Origin: Salinisphaeraceae bacterium UBA4764
GTDB lineage: Bacteria > Pseudomonadota > Gammaproteobacteria > Nevskiales > Salinisphaeraceae
Direction: 5' to 3'
Length of the DNA stretch: 22,906 nucleotides
Assembly (NCBI GenBank): GCA_002403445.1
Contig: DHHU01000057.1
Coordinates: 22,123-45,028, forward strand
Position numbers and translations under genes: made by a program. The notes beneath the pieces were generated by a model. That model worked only from the letters and a program-made list of their open reading frames with translations. It did no database searches and was not told the origin of the DNA. Numbering within the stretch: the stretch's first letter is position 1; each line of letters opens with the position of its first letter. Of this stretch, positions 15,795 to 22,906 are shown piece after piece.

Positions 15795-16110
15795 GTTGTA
15801 TCTCCTGATGCTGCGTTTGGCGGAATGCTAACAAAGTCCGGAAACAGACGATCATAGGCTAGGTCCCATCCATTTGCCGTCAGTTCATGCATCAATAATA
15901 TTGATTGGGGAGGGGCCAGCCCGCATCCATTCTTGCCAGTGATGTTGTCGAAGGTAATTATCCATCGGATATGTCGATCTTCTTCTTTTGCAGTACCTAG
16001 GCTGGCGAGGGGATCGCAACCCTAAACTTGAAAAGATCCGAGTCAAACCTAAGCTTTACTGATCGAGCTCATCCCGTGCCAAGTTTTGTGATTGTCAATC
16101 TAGGAGTCTT
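15795..16110. promoter_or_regulatory. Divergent promoter region with a LysR-box-like palindrome
   Basis: This 316-base gap between the divergent MDR and old yellow enzyme genes holds no gene I can support. Its clearest element is the perfect palindrome at 15891-15905, arms ATCAATA and TATTGAT around a central A. It contains the T-N11-A pattern of LysR-type binding sites. It lies about 97 bases from the MDR start and about 205 from the enzyme start. No LysR gene is in the window. I see no convincing -10/-35 pair. Confidence 0.5.
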
Positions 16111-17184
16111 GTGAGCGATCTATTCCAGCCTTGGACTATCGGCGAGATCACGTTCCGCAATCGGATTTTCGTCTCGCCTATGTGCCAGTATTCAAGTGAA
16201 GAAGGGCATCCGACCGACTGGCATTTCGTGCATCTCGGCAGCCGCGCTGTTGGCGGTGCCGGTCTGGTGATGTTTGAAGCTACGGCGGTAACACCAGTTG
16301 GTCGAATTACCCCCGATGACTCAGGAATATGGGGTGACGACCATGTTGCTAGCTTCAAACGCGTGATTGATTTTATCCGTTCCCAGGGCGCAGCTGCCGG
16401 GATGCAACTCGCCCACGCGGGTCGCAAGGCGTCCTGTGATGCCCCTTGGCGAGGCGGCCGAGCCCTGGGCGAACACGAAGGTGGTTGGCAACCGGTAGCT
16501 CCGAGCGCACGTGCCTTCAGCGAAAACGCGCCCACGCCCACGGCGATGGACACTGAGACCATCGCTGAAACCGTCACCGCTTTTGCCAATGCCGCCAAGC
16601 GAGCGCTGGCTGCCGGTGTCCAAGTCATCGAGGTTCACGCCGCCCACGGCTACCTGCTCCATGAGTTTCTCTCGCCATTATCGAACACGCGCGACGACGA
16701 CTACGGTGGATCGTTGTCAAACCGAGCGCGCTTGCCGTTGGAAGTTGTACGCGCCGTGCGTGCCGTGTGGCCGAATGACCTTCCTTTGTTCGTGCGTATA
16801 TCGTGCAGCGACTGGGTCGACGAAGGTTGGGATATCGAACAGTCAGTTCAGTTCGCTCGCTGGCTCAAGGCCGAGGGTGTCGATGTCATCGACTGTTCGG
16901 GCGGCGGCAATACCCCGAAAGCCGATATACCGGTCGGTCCTGGCTATCAAACCGGCTTTGCCGAAACCATCCGCCGCGAAGCGGGCATCGCTACCGGTGC
17001 GGTGGGGATGATCACAGAATCCGTGCAGGCCGAACATATCCTGCATTCCGGTCAAGCCGACTGTGTGCTGATGGCGCGTGAAATGCTGCGAGATCCATAT
17101 TTTCCGCTTCGTGCTGCTGACGAGCTGCATGGTGTGCAGGCGAACTGGCCGGTGCAATATGAACGCGCGGCCAGGCGCCGTTGA
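16111..17184 (+). CDS. Old yellow enzyme, NADH:flavin oxidoreductase (YqjM/XenA class)
   Basis: This FMN-dependent ene-reductase has 357 residues and is cytoplasmic. It belongs to the YqjM/XenA (thermophilic-like) class. RNRIFVSPMCQYS holds the flavin-tuning Cys25. GMQLAHAGRKAS is at 97-108 and HAAHGYLLHEFLSPLSN at 176-192 with the His176/His179 ligand pair and Tyr181. NTRDDDYGGS follows, and the C-terminal phosphate site carries VLMAREMLRDPYF. Members reduce activated C=C bonds and often nitro compounds or peroxides. The start is GTG at 16111 with TAGGAG four bases upstream. No in-frame ATG would keep the conserved N-terminus. It is divergent from the MDR reductase across a palindrome-bearing region, which hints at a shared electrophile-response role. 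Confidence 0.93.
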   Translation: MSDLFQPWTIGEITFRNRIFVSPMCQYSSEEGHPTDWHFVHLGSRAVGGAGLVMFEATAVTPVGRITPDDSGIWGDDHVASFKRVIDFIRSQGAAAGMQLAHAGRKASCDAPWRGGRALGEHEGGWQPVAPSARAFSENAPTPTAMDTETIAETVTAFANAAKRALAAGVQVIEVHAAHGYLLHEFLSPLSNTRDDDYGGSLSNRARLPLEVVRAVRAVWPNDLPLFVRISCSDWVDEGWDIEQSVQFARWLKAEGVDVIDCSGGGNTPKADIPVGPGYQTGFAETIRREAGIATGAVGMITESVQAEHILHSGQADCVLMAREMLRDPYFPLRAADELHGVQANWPVQYERAARRR

Positions 17185-17451
17185 GAGTGAATGCCGTTCG
17201 CCGTTGTCTGAAATTAGGGGGGATCGGGCCAAACTAAAGTTGGCTTTTGCTGCAATTGGCAAGTGTGATCGCGGACTCGAATTGGCCAAGATAACGCCAA
17301 GCGCGGTTCAAGGATTTATGAACGTGGTTGTGCACAGAGCTTGGGGACAAGTTTGTGCAGAATCGGTGGTGCCTCGCCTTGGGGCGTTGAAAAGTCGACG
17401 CTGGGCGCTCAGTGGTAATTAATTAACCAGTGTGACTCAAATGCAACAGCC

Positions 17452-19458
17452 ATGACTTACAGCACGCGTGAGCACCGGCGCTCTGCGTTGCCGCATGCAA
17501 CCATTCAATATTTGGACGGGGTGGCATACAACGTTGATTATAGCGATGTGTATTTTTCACCGGTTGATCCCGCGGGTGAATCCGACCATGTTTTTGTACT
17601 CGGCAACGACTTGCCGAGGCGGTTTAGGCGAGCTGCTGTTGGTCGTCCCTTTGTTGTGGGAGAAACGGGCTTTGGCTCCGGTTTGAATATATTGCGCGTG
17701 GCCGATTGTTTTTTGGCCCACGCGCCCAATGAGGCTCGGTTGCATTGTGTATCGGTTGAAGGCCAACCGCTAAGGCCTCAGGCGGCGGCACGGCTTTTGA
17801 ATATTGCGGGCGTCGCGTCCGATTGTCGCGAGGCGCTGTTGTCACAATGGCCGCCGGGGTTGGTTGGTGTGCATCGCTTATGGTTGCATCCGCGCATCAC
17901 GGTTGATCTGCATCTGGGTAGTATCGAACAGGCATTGACTGGGCTGCTGGCGAGCGTTGATGCTTGGTTGCTCGATGGTTTCGCACCGGACCGGAATCCG
18001 GATATGTGGTGCGGTTCGGTGTTGCGCGCGATCGCCGCGCATTCTCGTCCAGGGGCGACTTTGGCCACGTTTACAAGTGCCGGCTGGGTGCGTCGCGGCC
18101 TGACGGCTGCTGGGTTCGAATGTGAACTGGTTGATGGTTTTGGTCAGAAACGCTCAATGTTGACCGCGCGTTTTTCCGCCGCAACACAACATCAGCCGCC
18201 GGAGGACAGGTCTCGACCGGGGTGGACGATCGCCCCGAGCATCGAGGATAGCCCCAAGCGCGTCGCAGTAATTGGCGCCGGTCTGGCCGGCGCCTCGGTA
18301 GCCAACGCGCTGGCCGCTCGGGGAATGGCAGTTTCGGTGATTGATCTGGCCGGCGTTGCTGGCGGAGCGTCGGGTAATCGCCAGGCGGCCACCTACGTGC
18401 GATTGCCAGCCGATGTGGGGGTTGCAGGCGCTTTTTATGTGGCGTGCATGAATTACACGCTGGGGTGGCTGCGACAGCTTGATCCGGGGCGTGAATACTG
18501 GTGTGACTGTGGATTGCTGCAAATGGCACTTAGTTCACGAGAAGCCCACCGACAGCAACGCGTCATTGATTTCTGGTCATTGCCAAAATCGATCATGAGA
18601 GGCGTGGATCGGGACACGGCTGCTGATTTGGCGGCCACGTCGTTGAGCGAGACGGTTCAGGGGGCGCTTTATTTCCCGAGTGCCGGCTGGGTACATGCCG
18701 CTGCGCTATGCGAGCATTTATTGGCCCGACACGCGATTGACGTGCTGGTCGATCGGGTGGTTGAACTGTCACAAGGCCCAGACGGATGGCGCTTGAATCT
18801 GGAAAGTGGAGGCTCCCCAGTCTTCGATACGGTGGTGCTCGCGACGGCGGGCGCGACAACTTCGCTTTGCTCCGACTTGCCACCCCTTGACGCTGTGCGC
18901 GGGCAGATCAGCACGTTCAATGTCGAAGGGCTGGAAGAATCGTTCTTGCCACGTTGTGTGATTTGCTCACAGACCTATGCTTTGCCGCCCTTCAATGGCC
19001 ACATGAGCGTGGGAGCAACTTATTCGATGAATGATAACGACCCCACGCCGCGCATCGCTGACGATCGTGTCAACATTTCGGGACTGGCGTCGGCAATGCC
19101 CGGATTGGCGGGTGTATTGGACACTCTTGGCAGCGCTGAAAGCCGCGTGGGGTGGCGGGCAACCACGCCGGATCGGTTGCCACTGATCGGCCCCGTACCC
19201 GATCGGGCGCAATGGCTCTGGGATTACGCGGCGCTGCGACGCGATGCAACCAAACGGCTGGAAACGCCTGCAACACATCAAACCGGGTTATGGGTGTCAG
19301 CCGGTCATGGATCTTGTGGTGTTGTCAGTGCGCCACTCGCTGCCGAAATGCTTGCTTCGGCTATCGCTGGTGAGCCGGCGCCCGTTGATGAAACGTTGAT
19401 TAATGCGACCAACCCGGGTCGCTGGATTATTAGGGCCCTCTGTCGGAACCGTTTGTAA
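17452..19458 (+). CDS. mnmC: Bifunctional tRNA mnm5s2U biosynthesis protein MnmC
   Basis: MnmC completes the wobble-uridine modification mnm5s2U34. Its FAD domain removes the carboxymethyl group from cmnm5s2U, and its SAM domain then methylates the resulting nm5s2U. The 668-residue protein has both parts. The N-terminal methyltransferase carries GETGFGSGLN at 70-79 and WLLDGFAPDRNPDMW at 172-186. The C-terminal oxidoreductase begins at the dinucleotide motif VAVIGAGLAGASVANALA (271-288) and ends near VSAGHGSCGVVSAPLAAEML. The fused form is typical of gammaproteobacteria. The ATG at 17452 lacks a clear ribosome binding site. The gene stands alone, converging on the PRC-barrel gene. The call is secure. 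Confidence 0.96.
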   Translation: MTYSTREHRRSALPHATIQYLDGVAYNVDYSDVYFSPVDPAGESDHVFVLGNDLPRRFRRAAVGRPFVVGETGFGSGLNILRVADCFLAHAPNEARLHCVSVEGQPLRPQAAARLLNIAGVASDCREALLSQWPPGLVGVHRLWLHPRITVDLHLGSIEQALTGLLASVDAWLLDGFAPDRNPDMWCGSVLRAIAAHSRPGATLATFTSAGWVRRGLTAAGFECELVDGFGQKRSMLTARFSAATQHQPPEDRSRPGWTIAPSIEDSPKRVAVIGAGLAGASVANALAARGMAVSVIDLAGVAGGASGNRQAATYVRLPADVGVAGAFYVACMNYTLGWLRQLDPGREYWCDCGLLQMALSSREAHRQQRVIDFWSLPKSIMRGVDRDTAADLAATSLSETVQGALYFPSAGWVHAAALCEHLLARHAIDVLVDRVVELSQGPDGWRLNLESGGSPVFDTVVLATAGATTSLCSDLPPLDAVRGQISTFNVEGLEESFLPRCVICSQTYALPPFNGHMSVGATYSMNDNDPTPRIADDRVNISGLASAMPGLAGVLDTLGSAESRVGWRATTPDRLPLIGPVPDRAQWLWDYAALRRDATKRLETPATHQTGLWVSAGHGSCGVVSAPLAAEMLASAIAGEPAPVDETLINATNPGRWIIRALCRNRL

Positions 19459-19494
19459 CCCACCCAAACGCCGGCTCATAGGTTCCGTGTGGGT
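19444..19494. repeat. Interleaved inverted repeats at the 3' end of mnmC
   Basis: Two perfect inverted repeats alternate. CGGAACC (19444-19450) pairs with GGTTCCG (19481-19487), and ACCCAC (19458-19463) pairs with GTGGGT (19489-19494). The order A-B-A'-B' is that of a pseudoknot, not of nested hairpins. It spans the mnmC stop codon. It may end transcription between the convergent genes, or it may be chance. Confidence 0.3.
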
Positions 19495-19527
19495 AAGCTT
19501 TCTGTCCTGGCTAGGGCCTGAGATGGA

Positions 19528-20085
19528 TCAGTTGCTGGTGGCATTGGCTGCGCTTTGGGCTGCGGTGTGAACAGCGCTCTCAGCGCTCTTTAACAGACTT
19601 CTACTGCCTTGCTTGATGTGTGTCCAGGCACTCTGAGCAGACTGTTTTGATTGGTTCCAGGCATCGGAAGCTTGGTTTTTCGCTTTGTACCACCAGGAGT
19701 TTGAGTAGACCGGTTGTTTTTTTAGTTGCTTGGCGTTTAGGTTAATTATGACTTTGTAGTTAGGATGTTCTGAGTCTATGTGCTGCCCGGTATCAACTTT
19801 CGCCTGATTGGTTTTGATCACATAAGACTTGCCTCCTAGCCCAAGAGCCTGCCTGGTTCGGACTACGAACGACTGGATGGTCATATCGTTGTCAAAAATG
19901 ATGTTGTCAAGCTTGCCGACGTTTTTGTGGCCGCTGTTGGTATAGACAGTAGAGCCGATCAGTTGCTTGGCCGAATACAACCCTTGAGGTTGGGCGTCGG
20001 CCAGTGCTGCGCTAGATCCCGTGATGGCAGCCGTCATTACGGCGATGCCTATTAATCTGATTACTTTTTGTCGATATCGCTGCAT
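19528..20085 (-). CDS. Exported PRC-barrel domain protein with an 11-residue-periodic C-terminal tail
   Basis: The protein has 185 residues. A signal peptide covers about 1-29, with a hydrophobic core LIGIAVMTAAI and a likely cut after ALA. A PRC-barrel domain follows (about 36-125): LYSAKQLIGSTVYTNSGH, VGKLDNIIFDND, and VIINLNAKQLKKQP. The last 55 residues divide exactly into five 11-residue units, from WWYKAKNQASD (131-141) to AAQSAANATSN (175-185). Aromatic, Ala or Leu residues lead each unit and Lys, Ser and Gln lie inside. This predicts a long amphipathic helix like those of LEA or apolipoprotein repeats. The mature protein is basic (about 18 Lys/Arg to 9 Asp/Glu). AGGAG seven bases before ATG 20085 supports the start. 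A cell-envelope stress or surface-binding role is possible but unproven. Confidence 0.87.
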   Translation of the reverse strand: MQRYRQKVIRLIGIAVMTAAITGSSAALADAQPQGLYSAKQLIGSTVYTNSGHKNVGKLDNIIFDNDMTIQSFVVRTRQALGLGGKSYVIKTNQAKVDTGQHIDSEHPNYKVIINLNAKQLKKQPVYSNSWWYKAKNQASDAWNQSKQSAQSAWTHIKQGSRSLLKSAESAVHTAAQSAANATSN

Positions 20086-20163
20086 CGGGTAACTCCTATG
20101 CTTGCTGCTGTTGGCGGTCTTCGATCGTTGTATTGGCTAAAATTAGCATTCCAGACAGCGTCG

Positions 20164-20218
20164 GGTTCAAAAATTCAGTCCTTTCGGCGCTACAATGCTT
20201 CTGCCAAGGTTTTGAACC
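20164..20218 (+). promoter_or_regulatory. Candidate glpD promoter framed by an inverted repeat
   Basis: The arms GGTTCAAAA (20164-20172) and TTTTGAACC (20210-20218) are perfect 9-base inverted repeats. Between them TACAAT (20191-20196) matches the -10 consensus at five of six bases. The -35 element is poor: TTCAAA, 19 bases upstream, overlaps the left arm. A regulator binding both arms would cover the promoter. A start near 20203 would leave a leader of about 120 bases before glpD. Confidence 0.4.
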
Positions 20219-20321
20219 ACGCCCAATATGGCGTATTTTGGTAAGCAATGTGAGCAGCCGTGCGTCGAAACCGATAGTTGTTTCGTATATAGACGGGAAT
20301 AAAATTCACGGGAGGCCCTTT

Positions 20322-22037
20322 ATGGGATTGCGCGAAAGTAATATCGAACGTATGCAACAAGACGTCTACGACGTTCTTGTCATTGGAGGCGGCATCAACG
20401 GGTCGGTGAGTGCTGCGGCGCTGGCTGGCAAAGGTGTGAAAACCGCCCTGGTCGACGCGGGCGACTGGGCCGGGATGACCAGCGAACATACGTCGAATCT
20501 TGCATGGGGCGGCATCAAATATATGGAGTCCTACGACTTCAAACTGGTGCGTGAACTCTGCAAAAGCCGCAACCACCTGATGCGCAACTATCCGTCTACG
20601 GTGCAGGAAATCCGCTTCCTGACAACTCTCATGAAAGGCTTTCGCCATCATCCGCTTTATCTCTGGGCCGGCGGTTGGCTGTATTGGTTCATGGGCAACT
20701 GTTTCACTCGGATTCCACGTCTTCCCTCAATTAAGACTGTCAATCAAGAAGAGCCCATTATCGACACCTCAAACGCCATCGGGTGTTTTGAATATTCTGA
20801 TGCCTATCTGCACGACAATGATTCGCGTTTTGTATTTAATTTTGTACGGCTCGCGATGAATAGTGGTTGTGCTGCCGCCAACTATGTGGAGTCGGTGTCG
20901 GCCAAACGCACGAACGGGCGCTGGCAAGTTGGTCTCAAGGACTCGCTGACTGGTGAGAAATTTCAGATGGAAGCCAAGGCCATCGTCAATGCCTGCGGGC
21001 CATTGGCCGACGATTACAACCAGAAAATCGGCGTCAAGACCGATCATTCACACGTTCTATCCAAAGGCATTCACATTATCGTCAATCAGCTGACCTCGAA
21101 TAAGCGCGTGCTGGCTTTTTTCGATGACGAGGGCCGCCTTTTCTTCGTGATCCCCATGGGTAACCGCACATGTATCGGCACCACCGATACCCGTACTGAA
21201 GACCCTCGGCCCGAGGTTAACGATGCGGATATCGAGTTTTTGCTCAAGAATATCAACGAGCGTCTGGCGCTGGACCAACCTCTGGAGAAATCTGACATCA
21301 TCTCGACTCGTTGCGGCGTTCGACCGCTTGCTGTTCAAGCCGATTCGGGACAGAGCCGGGACTTCTTGCAACTCTCGCGTAAGCATCACATTGACTTCGA
21401 CGCCGAACAGGGGCACCTGAGTATATTTGGCGGCAAGTTAACTGACTGCCTGAACGTTGGTAACGAAATCACTGAGAAAGTGGAATCGCTGGGTATCCAA
21501 GTGCCATATCGCGACTATCGCTGGTACGGCGAACCTGATGACAGTGTGCGTGAGGAGTTTTTCCATCAGGCTCGGCTCATGGATCTCGATTCGTACACCC
21601 CAAAGACCTCCTCTGAGCCGTTGTCTACTCGGTTGTGGCGCCGTTACGCTGCCAATGCCATCGGCATGCTCGAGCAGATTCGTGAAGATCCGAAGCAGGC
21701 CGAAATCCTGATCGAAGGAACTGAATACGTGCGCTGCGAAATCCATGAGACGGCGCGCCGTGAAATGATTACCAAGTTGGAGGATTTCCTGCGGCGCCGC
21801 TCGAAAATCTCGATGGTGAGTAATACTGAGACGATCCGCCAATCGAGTGGTCTTATGGAGGCTTGCGAGATTCTGTTCGGGGATCAGGCCAAGGCAAAAT
21901 ACGACGAATATTTCGCAGAGCGCAACGTTTCGACCAGCGACGACCAAGATCAGCACCAGGCGGAGGAAGCCAAGCCACTCAACGGCGCCGATGCAATCGC
22001 AGTCGAAGGTGTGGTATCCGAGCCCCTCAACTGGTAG
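20322..22037 (+). CDS. glpD: FAD-dependent glycerol-3-phosphate dehydrogenase GlpD
   Basis: GlpD oxidises glycerol 3-phosphate to dihydroxyacetone phosphate at the inner membrane and passes electrons to quinone. The frame is open from 20133, but GGAGG lies six bases before the ATG at 20322. I use that start, giving 571 residues. The FAD-binding VLVIGGGINGSVSAAALA is at 18-35, and SEHTSNLAWGGIKYMES follows at 54-70. FFVIPMGNRTCIGTTDT and the C-terminal-domain motif EMITKLEDFLRRRSKI are also present. An extra hydrophilic tail of about 35 residues after EYFAERN is Asp/Glu/Gln-rich and not part of the usual fold. No glpK or glpF is adjacent, so glycerol 3-phosphate must come from elsewhere. The DeoR-type fragment at the window start could be a distant GlpR. 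Confidence 0.95.
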   Translation: MGLRESNIERMQQDVYDVLVIGGGINGSVSAAALAGKGVKTALVDAGDWAGMTSEHTSNLAWGGIKYMESYDFKLVRELCKSRNHLMRNYPSTVQEIRFLTTLMKGFRHHPLYLWAGGWLYWFMGNCFTRIPRLPSIKTVNQEEPIIDTSNAIGCFEYSDAYLHDNDSRFVFNFVRLAMNSGCAAANYVESVSAKRTNGRWQVGLKDSLTGEKFQMEAKAIVNACGPLADDYNQKIGVKTDHSHVLSKGIHIIVNQLTSNKRVLAFFDDEGRLFFVIPMGNRTCIGTTDTRTEDPRPEVNDADIEFLLKNINERLALDQPLEKSDIISTRCGVRPLAVQADSGQSRDFLQLSRKHHIDFDAEQGHLSIFGGKLTDCLNVGNEITEKVESLGIQVPYRDYRWYGEPDDSVREEFFHQARLMDLDSYTPKTSSEPLSTRLWRRYAANAIGMLEQIREDPKQAEILIEGTEYVRCEIHETARREMITKLEDFLRRRSKISMVSNTETIRQSSGLMEACEILFGDQAKAKYDEYFAERNVSTSDDQDQHQAEEAKPLNGADAIAVEGVVSEPLNW

Positions 22038-22042
22038 GTAAG

Positions 22043-22079
22043 GCCGAGCGCGGCGCGGGCGGCGGTTTTTCAGCCCGCG
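22043..22079. terminator. GC-rich hairpin region between glpD and the DUF2452 gene
   Basis: After the glpD stop, GCCG (22043-22046) can pair with CGGC (22060-22063), followed by GG and TTTTT (22066-22070). This resembles an intrinsic terminator for glpD. A second stem, CGCGGGC (22054-22060) with GCCCGCG (22073-22079), overlaps it and the end of the convergent gene. The two folds exclude each other, and either could end transcription. Confidence 0.45.
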
Positions 22080-22759
22080 TCGTCACCTTCGTCGCTATTC
22101 GGATTATTTAGCAAACCCATCGCCTGTTCATAGTCCATATTCCGAATGCCGGATTGAGCCATGGAACTTCCTAAGGAATGCGACAAGCCATAAGCGCAGG
22201 CTTGGCCGAAAAATGAGGTGTCGCGCTTGAAAGTCGGCAGGCCGTCTGCCAGCGTTTCGGCAGATTGCAGGTCCCGCTCGAAATCAGCCCGTTTTTGGGC
22301 CAAGAAAGTCATAAATGCTTCGTCTTCAGCGACGTCATCTGCGAGTTCCAATGTCCAAGTCAGATCTTTTTGTAGCTCGCAGGTGCCGATAAAGCGACCC
22401 GCTACCGACTCGCCCAAGCGTTCGGGCGGGGTTAATGCGAGCCAGAAGTGATCGGGTTTTTCGTAAAGGTAATATGTTTTGCCTACGACCGGTTGAAAGC
22501 GAAATGTGGATTCCAGCACGAAAAGCGATGTGAATAATTCGGCTGACACTTGTTTGATGTGCTTTGGCGGCACATAAGCGGCCACTGCACGCTGGCTGTC
22601 CAAATTGGCGACAACGGGTGACAAACCTTTGCCCTGAGGGTTGGGATTATTCTGGCTCATGTGGTGGGCGCCTTTGAAGGCCGGTTTCATGTTTGACAGT
22701 AGTTTAACAAGGGAGTGCTCACCCATGACATCGGGCAATGCGTCTAGCTGATCGGCCAC
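22070..22759 (-). CDS. DUF2452-family protein of unknown function
   Basis: The 229-residue frame contains the DUF2452 pattern from about residue 34. It reads SQNNPNPQGKGLSPVVANL, then VPPKHIKQVSAELFTSLFVLESTFRFQPVVGKTYYLY, then a Trp-Thr-Leu-Glu-Leu strand. A charged C-terminal helix (about 170-180) follows, and the end is acidic (NSDEGDDAG). No membrane segment, signal peptide or catalytic motif is visible, so a soluble cytoplasmic protein is likely. I chose the GTG at 22759 because AAAGG lies six bases upstream. This adds 33 residues before the usual family start, which would be the ATG at 22660. That later ATG has only AAGG at ten bases. The function is unknown. It converges on glpD. Confidence 0.8.
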   Translation of the reverse strand: MADQLDALPDVMGEHSLVKLLSNMKPAFKGAHHMSQNNPNPQGKGLSPVVANLDSQRAVAAYVPPKHIKQVSAELFTSLFVLESTFRFQPVVGKTYYLYEKPDHFWLALTPPERLGESVAGRFIGTCELQKDLTWTLELADDVAEDEAFMTFLAQKRADFERDLQSAETLADGLPTFKRDTSFFGQACAYGLSHSLGSSMAQSGIRNMDYEQAMGLLNNPNSDEGDDAG

Positions 22760-22906
22760 AAGACACCTTTATAACTAAAGCAACGTCCCCCTTGAGTAAA
22801 ACCATTTCTAGGTTGCAGAAGATCGCTTGTTCGTAGGGCAGAAAGCTCATTGCACTCCGGTTCATTCCGGGTCGGTTTGTGTAATGTGGACACCATGGAT
22901 CGACCT
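22760..22906. other. Window end: upstream region of the DUF2452 gene, possible start of a rightward gene
   Basis: These 147 bases lie upstream of the DUF2452 gene. On the minus strand TTATAA, just before its AAAGG ribosome binding site, is too close to serve clearly as a -10. On the plus strand an ATG at 22895 begins an open frame of four codons before the window ends. Too little is visible to call it a gene. Confidence 0.2.

Noticed and set aside
17078..17422. A 114-codon frame overlapping the end of the old yellow enzyme gene
   Set aside because: Its first third is a shifted reading of the enzyme gene and the rest is intergenic. There is no start signal and no family resemblance.
20133..20321. 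Sixty-three extra in-frame codons at the N-terminus of glpD
   Set aside because: A strong GGAGG lies six bases before the ATG at 20322, the conserved FAD motif begins soon after that ATG, and the upstream part resembles promoter DNA.
1..22906. CRISPR array, integrase, transposase, phage or defence genes
   Set aside because: I found no regularly spaced repeats and no protein with such motifs on either strand.

Overview
The window looks like part of a gammaproteobacterial chromosome of intermediate GC. The fused two-domain MnmC, a DUF2452 protein and an aldo-keto reductase very close to enterobacterial YdbC/PdxI all point that way. I cannot name a genus. The two clearly exported proteins (the ABC binding protein and the PRC-barrel protein) are strongly basic, while the cytoplasmic enzyme I counted is acidic. 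That pattern would suit an acid-tolerant periplasm, but this is inference.

Layout. (1) 1-1129, plus strand: the last 19 codons of a probable DeoR-family regulator, then tsaD (tRNA t6A synthesis). (2) 1189-2682, minus strand: two decayed CUT1-type sugar ABC permease genes (MalG-like and MalF-like) with frameshifts and stops. No partner ATPase or binding protein lies beside them. (3) 2884-12252, minus strand: an eight-gene polyol uptake and catabolism operon. In transcription order it encodes a periplasmic binding protein, two permeases, an ATPase, mannitol/arabinitol-type long-chain dehydrogenase, xylulokinase, transaldolase and an SDR dehydrogenase. The order matches the mtlEFGKDY operon of pseudomonads, but transaldolase plus an SDR stand where a fructokinase would be expected. 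A strong hairpin with a T-run separates the binding-protein gene from the permeases. (4) 12253-12832: a gene-poor divergent control region. (5) 12833-17184: a redox group made of an atypical SDR with Phe in the catalytic Tyr position, a PdxI-like aldo-keto reductase, a zinc-free quinone-oxidoreductase-type MDR and, divergently, an old yellow enzyme. A perfect palindrome of LysR-box shape lies between the last two. (6) 17452-22759: mnmC, a secreted PRC-barrel protein with an 11-residue-periodic tail, glpD, and a DUF2452 protein.

How the genes fit together. A polyol is captured in the periplasm and imported by the MtlEFGK-type transporter. It is oxidised by the long-chain dehydrogenase (and perhaps the SDR) to a ketose. 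D-xylulose from D-arabinitol or xylitol would be phosphorylated by xylulokinase and enter the pentose phosphate pathway, where transaldolase acts. glpD is a separate entry of glycerol 3-phosphate into central metabolism. tsaD and mnmC are tRNA-modification housekeeping genes that bracket the accessory block.

No rRNA, tRNA, CRISPR array or intact mobile element was seen. The most useful leads are the redesigned polyol operon with its intercistronic hairpin, the 11-mer tail of the PRC-barrel protein, the dying second transporter, and several uncatalogued palindromes at divergent promoters.
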